Below are positions 17,502 through 26,871 of a stretch of 56,831 nt of DNA, piece by piece. Numbering within the stretch: position 1 is the stretch's first letter; each line of letters opens with the position of its first letter. The translations under genes and the position numbers were made by a program. The stretch comes from an uncultured Candidatus Poseidoniales archaeon (GTDB lineage Archaea; Thermoplasmatota; Poseidoniia; Poseidoniales; Poseidoniaceae), in contig CACLCM010000009.1 in assembly GCA_902605365.1 (NCBI GenBank), positions 1 to 56,831 of the forward strand, given 5' to 3'. The notes under the pieces were generated by a model, which saw only the letters and a list, made by a program, of their open reading frames with translations, had not been told where the DNA came from and did not search any database.

Positions 17502-18710
17502 ATGGGCGGAGTTTATTGTCCCGGTTGTGAGGCCGCAGTCGAACCGGCTTCGAAGTTTTGTTTGTCATGTGGTAATGACCTTACTGTAAGGGGTCCAATC
17601 ACAGCAACAGGACATGATTTGAATCAATTAAAGGACGTTATTAGAACCCGTGAAGACCTTTCAATGGCTGAAAAATTCGATATGATAGCCAAAGTCGAAG
17701 ATGGTGCCAATCCAATTCTCTTAGGCATCGCAGCACCTGCTGATGGTGATGAAGTCGATATGGACGATGCTTTAGCAGCAGGTGAAGGAAATGAAATCGA
17801 GGCTGAAAACGCATTCACCAATTACCAATTTGGAGAATCCGCCGCTGCCGCCGCTGCTGTAAGAGCAACTGTAAGAGGAACTGACGGATGGGTACTAGTG
17901 CAGAAAGGTACACTTGATCTGTCTGAAGGACTATTTCGCGATGCTATGAATCTAGGAATGGAAGCAAGTACTCACATTCACGACGTGTCCAGTGGAGAGC
18001 ATGAGGGAATCGACCCTGAAGCTATGCGCTCAATACCAGTACTAAAACCTCCAAAGAGGTCTTTCTGTCCAAAGTGTGGTTCTGACATCCACGCTAATAC
18101 TATGCTACAATGGAGAAAATGGAGAGACTCATCTGGAGATGTTGTTTCAATGCAACTTGAAGCAAGTATGGAAACAGCACTTATCCAAGTTGCATCACAT
18201 TACCTAACGGTTATCGAGACTATGAGCAAGGAAGCTTCCTCAGTAGACGAAAAGGCGCTTCTGAAGAAACTAGAGAAGAAGGTTCGAAAAGAGATGGAAA
18301 GTGAGATGGAAGGCCGTGCTGTTGCCTCTAAAGATTCTACAACAGAAGACAAAAAAGAGGCTAAATCGGATAAGAAAGCCAGTACTACAAAGAAGAAATC
18401 AAATGCAACCTCACCGAAGAAGAAGTCTGGTGGATTATTTGGTGCTAAGAAGCCGAAGAGGACCTTTGAAGGCAAAGCAGCAGACAAAGCAGATTGGTTC
18501 TTGGCTGAAGCACTGGACACAGTATTCGACCCACACGGAACTGGCAAGGTCCTCAAACCGAAGACTATTGTTGCAAGGTCCAGTGAAGGAAATGTTAGGG
18601 TACAAGACGTGGTAAGAGTCTATGATTCAGAAGGAAAAGATGGAATCAGCGATTTGGCATGGACTAGCCCATTCACCGAATACATCATTGAAGCATATGA
18701 TGCATGTTGA
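17502..18710 (+). CDS. Zinc-ribbon protein of unknown function with Lys-rich linker
   Basis: Not assigned to a known family. About 402 residues from ATG 17502 (an upstream TTG frame adds ten residues). It opens with a zinc ribbon (YCPGCEAAVEP, then CLSCGNDL). An acidic and Ala-rich region follows, then a second ribbon half-site at FCPKCGSDIH, then a coiled-coil-like helix (VDEKALLKKLEKKVRKEME) and a strongly basic, Lys/Ser/Thr-rich linker of about 50 residues. The last 80 residues (FEGKAADKADWFLAEAL onward) look folded again. No membrane segment. Its stop touches the convergent carB stop. A nucleic-acid or protein scaffold role is only a guess. Confidence 0.7.
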   Translation: MGGVYCPGCEAAVEPASKFCLSCGNDLTVRGPITATGHDLNQLKDVIRTREDLSMAEKFDMIAKVEDGANPILLGIAAPADGDEVDMDDALAAGEGNEIEAENAFTNYQFGESAAAAAAVRATVRGTDGWVLVQKGTLDLSEGLFRDAMNLGMEASTHIHDVSSGEHEGIDPEAMRSIPVLKPPKRSFCPKCGSDIHANTMLQWRKWRDSSGDVVSMQLEASMETALIQVASHYLTVIETMSKEASSVDEKALLKKLEKKVRKEMESEMEGRAVASKDSTTEDKKEAKSDKKASTTKKKSNATSPKKKSGGLFGAKKPKRTFEGKAADKADWFLAEALDTVFDPHGTGKVLKPKTIVARSSEGNVRVQDVVRVYDSEGKDGISDLAWTSPFTEYIIEAYDAC

Positions 18711-21700
18711 TCAGTAGTTTACTTTCAGCCTCATAGGTTGAAGTTCTACTTCTTTCATCGCCTTAATTGCTGATACTTCCATTACCGCACCAGACATTGT
18801 TGTAACGAATGGAATATTCATTTCTACAGCTAAACGCCTCATCATGTTACCGTCTCTTACGGCTCCACCTGAGATGGTTGGTATGTTTACAATGAATGAA
18901 ACCTGGTCTGTCCGCATCAAGTCTAATGCATCCGGGTGCTTCCTCTCTGCTATTCTATAGACTGTTTGAACCTCTACTCCAGCAGACCTAATCACGTCTG
19001 CTGTTCCGGGAGTTGCATATAGCGTGAAACCTAATTCTCTCAGACTTTCTGCTACAGGCACCAAGTTCTGCTTATCCTCATCTCTGACCGTAAGATATAC
19101 TCCACCTTCGGTTGCAACTGGTATTTCAGTTGCCAATCTTGCCTTCAAGTAAGCAACATCTGCTCTAACATCAGAACCATACACTTCTCCTGTAGACTTC
19201 ATTTCAGGGCCAGGCGCAGGATCTAATCCCTGCAATTTAATGAACGGGAAGACTGGAGCCTTCACGGCAACATGACCAGATGTTGCAACAGGTATGTCTT
19301 GTTCATCAAGAGATATTCCAAGTGTAACTCGCGCAGCGATACGAGCCATAGGAACACCGGTTGCCTTAGCTACGAAAGGCACAGTGCGGCTACTACGTGG
19401 GTTCACCTCTAAGCAATACAAATTATCTCCTTGTATTGCAAATTGAATATTATAGCAACCATAAATGTTCAGACCAAGTCCTATCTTTTTGGTTTGCTCT
19501 CTAACTCTAACCAGCATCTCTTCACTGATATTTTGAGTAGGGATAAAGCAAGTAGAGTCTCCTGAATGGATACCTGCTTCTTCAAGATGCTCCATTACAG
19601 CACCGATCAGTACATCCTTTCCATCCGCTGCTGCATCAACATCCAATTCGATTGCATGTCCAAGATATTCATCAACCAATAATGGTTTATCGGGAGCAAG
19701 ATATGCTTCATTTAGATAAGCATCGAGTTGCTTTTCGTTTGCTAAAATCTCCATCCCTCTTCCTCCCAGAACATAGGACGGCCTAATCAATACAGGGAAT
19801 CCGATTTCTTCAACCGCATTTCTGACATCGTCTGCACTGGTACCTGTCGAGCCACGAGGCATTCGAATTCCCGTTCTTTCGGCAAACGCCTCGAATCTTT
19901 CTCTGTCACTAGCTTCATCGATAGCATCGCATGAGGTTCCTAGAATCTTCAATCCAAGATTTAACTCAGGTAATCTAGATTCAAGTGGCAATGCTAAGTT
20001 GATCGCAGTTTGACCTCCAAACTGCAACAAAATCCCATGTGCTTCTTCTCTAAGTAACACTTCAGTGACACATTCGAGAGTCAGTGGTTCGAAGTAAAGC
20101 CTGTCAGAGGTATCGAAATCTGTAGATACGGTTTCAGGATTATTATTCATCAGAACAGCATCCATTCCCGCTTCTCGAATCGCCTTTACTGCGTGCACAC
20201 AGCCATAATCAAACTCGATACCCTGTCCGATTCTAATTGGCCCTGAACCGATAACAACTTGTCTTGTCTTAACCCTCTCAGAAAGGTTAGGAAGAAGGTC
20301 GATTCCCGATTCACCATTTGGCTCATAAGTCGAATAGTAGTAAGGCGTTTTTGCTGCAAATTCTGCTGCGCATGAGTCAACCATTCTGAAAATTGGATGA
20401 ACCGACTTAGAGTGCCTTATCTTCATCACCGCAGTTTCATTCTTGGTTGAAGCAATACTCTTCAACCCTAGTGCAGGGAAACCGGAAAGTGCATCTGCAA
20501 TATGTGCGTCACTAAATCCGAAACTCTTCCATCGGCGTAGATTCTCTGTTGTCAAATCAGCAGGTGAGCAACCTTGTGAGGTGATTTCAGCCTCAATATT
20601 CGCTAAATTTTGGAAGCCGTAAAGGAACCATCTTGTTATTCTCGTAATCTCATGTACTCTCTCGACAGACCATCCCCTTCTGAAGGCCTCAATCACGGCA
20701 CCCATCCTACGGTCTGTAGCAATGCTAAGCCAATCTATCAGCACTTTGTCTGGAAGTATCTCATGTGCTCTTTCAGACATACCTTCGCCCTCTGATTCAT
20801 CTGCACGGGTTAAGGGACGTGGATAGTGGGCACCCTGTTCCAACGACGCCCAAGCTTTCAGGAATGCTTCCTCGAAGCAGCGACCTATCGCCATAACTTC
20901 GCCAGTTGATTTCATCGAAGTACCTAGAGTCCTGTCGGCTGTACGGAATTTATCGAATGGCCATCTTGGAATCTTAACAACACAATAATCCAGAGTTGGC
21001 TCGAATGCTGCAGTTGTGCCTTCTCCAGTAATGGGGTTAGGTAATTCATCCAAAGTATACCCTACGGCAATCTTTGCAGCCATCCTTGCGATTGGATATC
21101 CTGTTGCCTTTGATGCTAAAGCAGAAGACCTCGACACACGAGGATTTACTTCAATCACTCTTACTTCACCAGTAGATTGGTTTACTGCAAATTGTACATT
21201 GCAACCGCCTTTGATATTCAGTTTACGAATTAGTGAAAGCGACATATCTCGCAATTCCATGTGATCTCTATCTGAAAGTGACTGGACTGGAGCCACAACT
21301 GTAGATTCTCCAGTATGAACTCCCATAGGGTCGATATTCTCCATAGTACAAACGATAGTTGCATTGTCTGCAGTATCGCGCATTACTTCATACTCATATT
21401 CTTGCCAACCCAAAATACTCTCTTCTATCAAAACTTGCCCAATACGGCTATTTCGAAGTCCGAGCGTAGCAATTTCAACCAGTTGGCCAGTATTCCATGC
21501 CGTTCCTCCACCAAGTCCTCCAAGAGTAAATGCTGGGCGGATTAAAATTGGCCAACTTCCGATTTCATCTGCTGCTGAAAGAACATCTTCCATCGAATTA
21601 CACGCTATTGCTTCAGAGATAGGTAAGTCGATTTCTTGGCAAACTTTGTTGAATAAATCTCTGTCTTCTGCTTTGTCGATTGCATCTAAATCAGAACCGA

Positions 21701-22046
21701 TCAACTCGACTCCTAAATCATCAAGTACACCGGCATGAGCCAACTCACTTGCTATATTCAAAGCGGTTTGCCCACCCATTCCTGCAAGAATTGCATCTGG
21801 CCTCTCAATTTCGAGAATGCGTTTTATCGTATCAGGGAGAAGAGGTTCAATGTATACCTTATCTGCCATTTCAGGGTCGTTTTGAATCGTTGCTGGATTT
21901 GAATTGACTAGAATCACTTTGTATCCATCTTCTCGTAATGCCTGAACAGCTTGAGAACCTGAAAAGTCAAATTCTGCTGCTTGTCCAATTTTAATTGGCC
22001 CTGAACCAAGAACAAGAATTGTTTCTAAATCTTCACGACGAGGCAT
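18711..22046 (-). CDS. carB: Carbamoyl-phosphate synthase large subunit
   Basis: Synthesises carbamoyl phosphate from bicarbonate, ATP and ammonia supplied by CarA, feeding pyrimidine and arginine synthesis. The two homologous ATP-grasp halves are both visible: the first after VLGSGPIKIGQAAEFDFSG, the second after VIGSGPIRIGQGIEFDYG, each with an RPSxxLGG-type loop (RPAFTLGGLGGG; RPSYVLGGRGME) and EVNPR segment. The C-terminal MGS-like allosteric domain ends the protein. 1111 residues is full length. Its ATG overlaps the carA stop by one base (TAATG), so translation is coupled. Confidence 0.97.
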   Translation of the reverse strand: MPRREDLETILVLGSGPIKIGQAAEFDFSGSQAVQALREDGYKVILVNSNPATIQNDPEMADKVYIEPLLPDTIKRILEIERPDAILAGMGGQTALNIASELAHAGVLDDLGVELIGSDLDAIDKAEDRDLFNKVCQEIDLPISEAIACNSMEDVLSAADEIGSWPILIRPAFTLGGLGGGTAWNTGQLVEIATLGLRNSRIGQVLIEESILGWQEYEYEVMRDTADNATIVCTMENIDPMGVHTGESTVVAPVQSLSDRDHMELRDMSLSLIRKLNIKGGCNVQFAVNQSTGEVRVIEVNPRVSRSSALASKATGYPIARMAAKIAVGYTLDELPNPITGEGTTAAFEPTLDYCVVKIPRWPFDKFRTADRTLGTSMKSTGEVMAIGRCFEEAFLKAWASLEQGAHYPRPLTRADESEGEGMSERAHEILPDKVLIDWLSIATDRRMGAVIEAFRRGWSVERVHEITRITRWFLYGFQNLANIEAEITSQGCSPADLTTENLRRWKSFGFSDAHIADALSGFPALGLKSIASTKNETAVMKIRHSKSVHPIFRMVDSCAAEFAAKTPYYYSTYEPNGESGIDLLPNLSERVKTRQVVIGSGPIRIGQGIEFDYGCVHAVKAIREAGMDAVLMNNNPETVSTDFDTSDRLYFEPLTLECVTEVLLREEAHGILLQFGGQTAINLALPLESRLPELNLGLKILGTSCDAIDEASDRERFEAFAERTGIRMPRGSTGTSADDVRNAVEEIGFPVLIRPSYVLGGRGMEILANEKQLDAYLNEAYLAPDKPLLVDEYLGHAIELDVDAAADGKDVLIGAVMEHLEEAGIHSGDSTCFIPTQNISEEMLVRVREQTKKIGLGLNIYGCYNIQFAIQGDNLYCLEVNPRSSRTVPFVAKATGVPMARIAARVTLGISLDEQDIPVATSGHVAVKAPVFPFIKLQGLDPAPGPEMKSTGEVYGSDVRADVAYLKARLATEIPVATEGGVYLTVRDEDKQNLVPVAESLRELGFTLYATPGTADVIRSAGVEVQTVYRIAERKHPDALDLMRTDQVSFIVNIPTISGGAVRDGNMMRRLAVEMNIPFVTTMSGAVMEVSAIKAMKEVELQPMRLKVNY

Positions 22047-23356
22047 TAATTCACACCTCCATAATGGTCGTCAACCATTTGTCTGAACCTTGCAAATAAG
22101 GGGTAAGCATCGTGGGGACCAGGTGCTGCTTCAGGATGGAATTGCACCGTGAATACTGAGCGGTCAACCAAATCCAAACCTTCGACGGTTCGGTCATTGG
22201 CATTTACAAAGCGAACCTTAGCTTGCGCCCCATGCAAATTTTCACCAACTGGTGAACAGGCACCGGAAGGGTGTGCAGCTAGCATTCCAGCGTCAGGGTC
22301 TGCAACTGCGAAACCGTGATTTTGGCTTGTGATCCAAACTCTACCGCTTTCCAAGTCAACACATGGTTGATTCGCTCCTCTATGACCATACCTCATCTTG
22401 TAGGTCTGTAATCCACTTGCAAGTCCTAGAAGTTGATGACCTAGGCATATCCCCATCACCGGGATATTAGCCTTAACCGCTTCAGCAAGAGTATTTCTGG
22501 CGGATGTCGCTTTACCAGGATGTGCAGGGTCGCCCGGACCATTCGAACAGAACAATGCTACTATGCCGTATGATTGGGCCTGTTCAAAAGTTGTACTTGG
22601 TGGGCACCAGACCACCTCGAATTGACAGCATAGGCTTCTCAAAATATTGTATTTAATTCCGCAGTCGATAGCCGCTATACGGGGTAATGGGTTGCCAAGA
22701 GCATCCGTTGCTCCTTCATTAACAATAACTGGTTCATCTATCGAAACTTGGTCAACCAAATCTTCCAACTCAGGAGATGTCAATTCACCTAAGTGAGCTC
22801 TCAATGCATCTTCATCTTCAAGTGGCCCGAATACACAAAGAACACAACCATGTTCACGAACAAGTCTTGTGATAGCACGTGTATCGATTTCTTCTATGCC
22901 TGGGACGTTATGGAAAGCCAAGAAGTCACTGATACTTGCAATTGAATTCCTGTGGTCGGGATTTTTCATAGCATGCCTAACCACAACTCCACGAGGCCAA
23001 ACCCCTGCAGATTCGCTAGTACCTGCATGGACGCCATAATTTCCGATTAATGGGTAAGTGAAGGTCAGAACCTGTCCGGCGAATGATGGGTCGGTTAGAG
23101 ACTCCTGATATCCAGTCATTCCAGTGGTGAATACTAATTCGCCTTCACCCCAAGTTTTAGCGCCGAATAATTGCCCTGTAAAACGACTGCCATCGGCTAG
23201 AAGTAGTACTCCGTCACCCGATGCGGAGTCGGGTATTGTAGCGCCTGATGCAATACCATCTGTGGCATCAACCAAGAGCAAACGGTCGCCAAGAGAAGTA
23301 TCTCCTTTCTGAGACCACTCACCCGACATCGAAAATGCTGATTGTATAGGGGTCAT
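22046..23356 (-). CDS. carA: Carbamoyl-phosphate synthase small (glutaminase) subunit
   Basis: Class I glutamine amidotransferase subunit that hydrolyses glutamine and channels ammonia to CarB. The nucleophile Cys lies in GICLGHQLLGLA and the His-Glu pair in VQFHPEAAPGP; the N-terminal small domain starts around GVLLLADGSRFTG. The reading frame extends about 50 residues farther upstream than usual for CarA, with ATGs at 23404, 23356 and 23329; which is used is unclear, and 23356 is entered here as a compromise. First gene of a carA-carB operon. Confidence 0.95.
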   Translation of the reverse strand: MTPIQSAFSMSGEWSQKGDTSLGDRLLLVDATDGIASGATIPDSASGDGVLLLADGSRFTGQLFGAKTWGEGELVFTTGMTGYQESLTDPSFAGQVLTFTYPLIGNYGVHAGTSESAGVWPRGVVVRHAMKNPDHRNSIASISDFLAFHNVPGIEEIDTRAITRLVREHGCVLCVFGPLEDEDALRAHLGELTSPELEDLVDQVSIDEPVIVNEGATDALGNPLPRIAAIDCGIKYNILRSLCCQFEVVWCPPSTTFEQAQSYGIVALFCSNGPGDPAHPGKATSARNTLAEAVKANIPVMGICLGHQLLGLASGLQTYKMRYGHRGANQPCVDLESGRVWITSQNHGFAVADPDAGMLAAHPSGACSPVGENLHGAQAKVRFVNANDRTVEGLDLVDRSVFTVQFHPEAAPGPHDAYPLFARFRQMVDDHYGGVN

Positions 23357-23454
23357 AATCATTGGCAACGGCCGGATTATACTCGCGTGAGCACACGCGT
23401 ACACGAGGGTGGAAAATGTATCGAGGTATTGCTCTAATGTAAGTGGATAATTAC

Positions 23455-23997
23455 TTAGATTTTTTCATCGTCATTATCGTGAACTAACTTTCCACCGTTA
23501 ACTCCTTCGATAACTAGCCGAGCATCGTTGAAACTACGCTCGCTACCGGATTCACCAAACCAAGCATCCATGAATAAAGCAAGGGCTGCAACTTCGGAGT
23601 GCGGCTGATTACCAACAGCCACATTATGTTGGCAAATTTTGTAAACATCACCTGGTACTTTTGCACCACCTACAACGATGATTAAAGGACGGTCTCTTCG
23701 TATCTTAGGAATCGCTTGCCTGAAAGGTTCACCATACATTGTCAAGTGTACTGCTACGCCGCCATTTTCAACATGCTTCTTCAAGTGCCCTAGTCCACTC
23801 ACATGCTCAGTGTCAAGTTCTCCGCCGAATCTCTCGCTTACAGAATTTAGATTATCAAACATTTCTTGATCATCATCTCCAGCTAGAAGAAAACCATCTG
23901 AGCCTAATGCTCTAGCAACTAACGCAAGATGTGTAGTAATCCTAGGATCTCGGCCTCTTCGGTAGCCCAGACGAAGAACATCAACTCTCTCGCTCAT
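23455..23997 (-). CDS. trm56: tRNA (cytidine(56)-2'-O)-methyltransferase
   Basis: Archaea-specific SPOUT methyltransferase that 2'-O-methylates C56 in the T loop of tRNAs. The N-terminal VLRLGYRRGRDPRITTH and the knot region (IIVVGGAKVP, then YKICQHNVAVGNQPHSEVAA) match the family closely. 180 residues is the usual size. ATG start directly. Lies between the carAB operon and a membrane protein gene, all on the reverse strand; spacing to carA (about 100 bases) suggests separate transcription. Confidence 0.93.
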   Translation of the reverse strand: MSERVDVLRLGYRRGRDPRITTHLALVARALGSDGFLLAGDDDQEMFDNLNSVSERFGGELDTEHVSGLGHLKKHVENGGVAVHLTMYGEPFRQAIPKIRRDRPLIIVVGGAKVPGDVYKICQHNVAVGNQPHSEVAALALFMDAWFGESGSERSFNDARLVIEGVNGGKLVHDNDDEKI

Positions 23998-24021
23998 GAT
24001 AATGCGAAGTGGTTTTGCGTT

Positions 24022-24660
24022 TCAAGCCTCGGTTTCGGAATCTAACTCATCAAGAGTAAGAGTTTCTACACCATTATCTGAGAAATCTAAGTCAGGATAG
24101 TGCTCCATCAAGGTTTTTACCCATCCTAGTAGCCATGCATCAATCAATAACTTCGCAGCGAAAAGCACGGTTGCACAAAGTACCGTTAACCGGAAACTCA
24201 TCCATAATCCAGAATTCATTGAAATCTCATCAACCATACCCATTATTGCAGGCTCAAAGGTGTATAGAACTGCTAAAACAAACATTATCCCACTGACTAA
24301 ACCTGGGAAAAGTTGTCCTAATTCTCTACTGAAATCCGATAGTAACGAACCTAAGAAAACAAGACATGGTGCGACGATTGTGATAGTTACGAAATCAGGT
24401 CCGAAGAAAATAGATTCGAAATTGGTATTATCTTCAACTTGAAGAACGGCCAACCACCAAAATACTGCGTATCCTGTAAAGATAGCCCCTACAACCTTAG
24501 CCTTGGCATGAATCATCTTAGAAATCGCTGTACGAGAAGGCGGATTGAGCCTTACAATAATACGTTCAGCCAACTCTAATTGTTCCTCATTTGGCATAGT
24601 AATTTCATCTGAATCAAGAACATCTGTAGTATCATCTATCACTCCCCCCTCTTCAGACAT
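24022..24660 (-). CDS. Multi-pass membrane protein of unknown function
   Basis: Not recognised. From ATG 24660 (AGGTG ribosome-binding site 6 bases upstream) it encodes 212 residues: an acidic N-terminal cytoplasmic part of about 55 residues, then about four transmembrane segments (around AIFTGYAVFWWLAVL, TITIVAPCLVFLGSL, LVSGIMFVLAVLYTF and LTVLCATVLFAAKLL) and an acidic C-terminal tail. No motif suggests transport or catalysis. It is divergent from folP with only 55 bases between the start codons and 24 bases upstream of trm56. Confidence 0.75.
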   Translation of the reverse strand: MSEEGGVIDDTTDVLDSDEITMPNEEQLELAERIIVRLNPPSRTAISKMIHAKAKVVGAIFTGYAVFWWLAVLQVEDNTNFESIFFGPDFVTITIVAPCLVFLGSLLSDFSRELGQLFPGLVSGIMFVLAVLYTFEPAIMGMVDEISMNSGLWMSFRLTVLCATVLFAAKLLIDAWLLGWVKTLMEHYPDLDFSDNGVETLTLDELDSETEA

Positions 24661-24715
24661 AACAACACCTGTGGCTCCACATGTGATAAAACCTGCCGCA
24701 GACAGGGGGCTCAAC

Positions 24716-25510
24716 ATGGCAGTCTTCGAGGGGGCGGATTGGCGCCGACCCCAAGTGATGGGAATCATCAATGCCACCCCTGATTCATTTCATGAAGCAT
24801 CCCGAGGTGGCAATGTTGAATCAGCCCTCAAAATGATTCAAGATGGGGCGGATTGGATCGATATAGGAGGAGAGTCAACACGACCAGGCGCCGATAAGAT
24901 TTCTATAGAAGAAGAGGTTGAAAGAGTTATTCCACTTGTCGAGGAAATCTCAAAGCATGGAAATGTTTCTATTGATACTCGTCACTCAGAAGTTGCTAAA
25001 CTTGCCATTGAAGCAGGAGCCACCATGATAAATGACGTTAGCGGATTACGAGAACAATCAATGTTCGACCTAGTTTTAGAATCAGGATGCCATGTTTGCA
25101 TAATGCATATGTTGGGTGAACCGGGAAATATGCAAGATAATCCACAATACGAAGATGTTTCCAATGAAGTAAATTCAATGCTTATTTCTAAGGCGAGAGA
25201 ATTAGTAGAATCCGGACACTCAATGGACAAAATATTCCTCGACCCTGGAATTGGATTCGGTAAATCACTCCAACACAATATCGATTTGCTCCAGTCAAGT
25301 TCCGAATTAAGGCCATATTCGGTTTTATGGGGAGTCTCTAGAAAATCCATGATTGGAGAGATTTGTGGGCAGGCTGATACTGAAAACCGATTGGCGGGAA
25401 GCTTGGGTGTTGCAGCAAAAGCATTCTACGATAGAATTGACATCATTCGAGTTCATGATGTTAGAGAACACGTTGACTTATTTTCGACATTAGAAGCCTT
25501 GGAGAGATAG
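24716..25510 (+). CDS. folP: Dihydropteroate synthase
   Basis: Joins 6-hydroxymethyl-dihydropterin pyrophosphate to p-aminobenzoate in folate synthesis. Signatures in order: MGIINATPDSFHEASR (pterin-site Asn), WIDIGGESTRPGA, VSIDTRHSEVAKLA, MINDVSGL, LDPGIGFGKSLQHN and GVSRKSMIG. 264 residues is the normal length. The ATG at 24716 follows a GGGGGC patch and matches the family start; longer upstream frames overlap the divergent membrane gene and are not used. It leads a tight forward operon (2-base gap to the next gene). Confidence 0.95.
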   Translation: MAVFEGADWRRPQVMGIINATPDSFHEASRGGNVESALKMIQDGADWIDIGGESTRPGADKISIEEEVERVIPLVEEISKHGNVSIDTRHSEVAKLAIEAGATMINDVSGLREQSMFDLVLESGCHVCIMHMLGEPGNMQDNPQYEDVSNEVNSMLISKARELVESGHSMDKIFLDPGIGFGKSLQHNIDLLQSSSELRPYSVLWGVSRKSMIGEICGQADTENRLAGSLGVAAKAFYDRIDIIRVHDVREHVDLFSTLEALER

Positions 25511-25512
25511 AC

Positions 25513-26871
25513 ATGTTTCTGATTTTTGGTTCTGACTCTCTAGCAATACGACTTGCGGAATGGATTGGAGCGAGATCTAGAGTACGAATTATCGGATTAG
25601 CCGACCAGATAGTGGGAATGGAAGATGCTGAAATTGTTGCATTGCCTACGGAAATGGAATTACATGAAATGCCACTTCCTGATGTCACACCAACTGCCAT
25701 TTTGCTTCTTGAAGAGATAATATGCGATGATGACCCAGTCCAAGAACTTCGTAACCACTGGCCAAACACCCCTATTTTGTCAACTATCGATATCGATGGT
25801 GCAGAACGAATCTCAGTAGAAGATTTGACCATTTCTGCCATCCAAGACAGATTACGTTCAATAGACAGAAAGCAAGGTGCCAGTGAGGTACTACGAAGAT
25901 TAAATGAAGAAGAGAATGCCAATGTATTGATCGTTTGTCACGATAATCCAGATCCGGATGCACTCGCTAGTGCTTTAGCAATCAAACATCTATGTGAATC
26001 GATTGGCCATGAACCTACAATCGTACACGGCGGCATGATAGAGCATCAACAAAACCGTGCAATGGTTAAGTTGTTGGAGATGGATGTTCGCAGAATAATC
26101 CTAGATTGGGAAGTGGAAGACATTCTAACCGATTCTGATTTGGTCATCTGTGTTGACTTTAGCCATCCCGGAGCTAACAATATCTTACCACCAACATGTG
26201 TACCACACATTGTCATCGACCATCATACTAGTGATACAAGACCTGCTGGAGACGTTATTTTGGTCAGGTCGGAATTTGCTGCAACTTCATCCTTAGTAGC
26301 GTCGATACTTATGAATTCAGGTATTGAAATAAACAGAAATGTAGCAACTGCCTTAGCATTTGGAATAAGAACCGACACCCTAGGCTTCACTCGCTCATTT
26401 AATGCGGTTGATTTACGAGCATTATCATGGCTAGGAGCATGGATTGATTGGGAATTGATGAGGTCTTTTGAAAGCCCTCCGCGTTCACAAGAAGTTCTGT
26501 CAATATTCAAGCAGGCATTAACCGACGCAACTCTAGAAAATGGATTGATGCTTGCACCTGTCACCCAAATGACCGATAGAGATGCATTATCACAAGTTGC
26601 AGATTTCTTGCTACCTACTGAAGGTGTAGACGTTGTGATAACTTATGGAGTAAGAATCTCAAAGATTATACTATCTGCTCGTTCGACCAATGATTCGATT
26701 CACATCGGAAGAATATTGTCCAACACATTCGAAAAAGGACGTGCTGGAGGCCACAAATCCCTAGCTGGAGGGCAAATTCCCTTCGAAGAAATCGGATGTG
26801 AAAATGGTAATGATGCCATAGAGAAAATGTCATCCATTCTAAAAAATGCATTTGGTGGTGAAATGGAATGA
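25513..26871 (+). CDS. DHH/DHHA1 phosphoesterase with N-terminal TrkA-N-like domain
   Basis: Two-part protein of 452 residues. Residues 1-115 form a Rossmann-like domain beginning MFLIFGSDSLAIRLAEWIG, resembling TrkA-N/RCK NAD-binding domains. The rest is a DHH phosphoesterase: HDNPDPDALASALA (metal site), VIDHHTSD (the DHH motif) and a DHHA1 C-terminal glycine loop RAGGHKSLAGGQIP. Such enzymes cleave short oligonucleotides (nanoRNase), pAp or cyclic dinucleotides. The fused sensor domain suggests ligand control; that is inference. Overlaps the TraB-like gene by 4 bases. Confidence 0.88.
   Translation: MFLIFGSDSLAIRLAEWIGARSRVRIIGLADQIVGMEDAEIVALPTEMELHEMPLPDVTPTAILLLEEIICDDDPVQELRNHWPNTPILSTIDIDGAERISVEDLTISAIQDRLRSIDRKQGASEVLRRLNEEENANVLIVCHDNPDPDALASALAIKHLCESIGHEPTIVHGGMIEHQQNRAMVKLLEMDVRRIILDWEVEDILTDSDLVICVDFSHPGANNILPPTCVPHIVIDHHTSDTRPAGDVILVRSEFAATSSLVASILMNSGIEINRNVATALAFGIRTDTLGFTRSFNAVDLRALSWLGAWIDWELMRSFESPPRSQEVLSIFKQALTDATLENGLMLAPVTQMTDRDALSQVADFLLPTEGVDVVITYGVRISKIILSARSTNDSIHIGRILSNTFEKGRAGGHKSLAGGQIPFEEIGCENGNDAIEKMSSILKNAFGGEME

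Noticed and set aside
24545-24715. N-terminal extension of folP in the longer open frame
   Set aside because: It lies opposite the start of the divergent membrane protein gene, has Ser-rich shadow composition, and the DHPS family starts right at ATG 24716.
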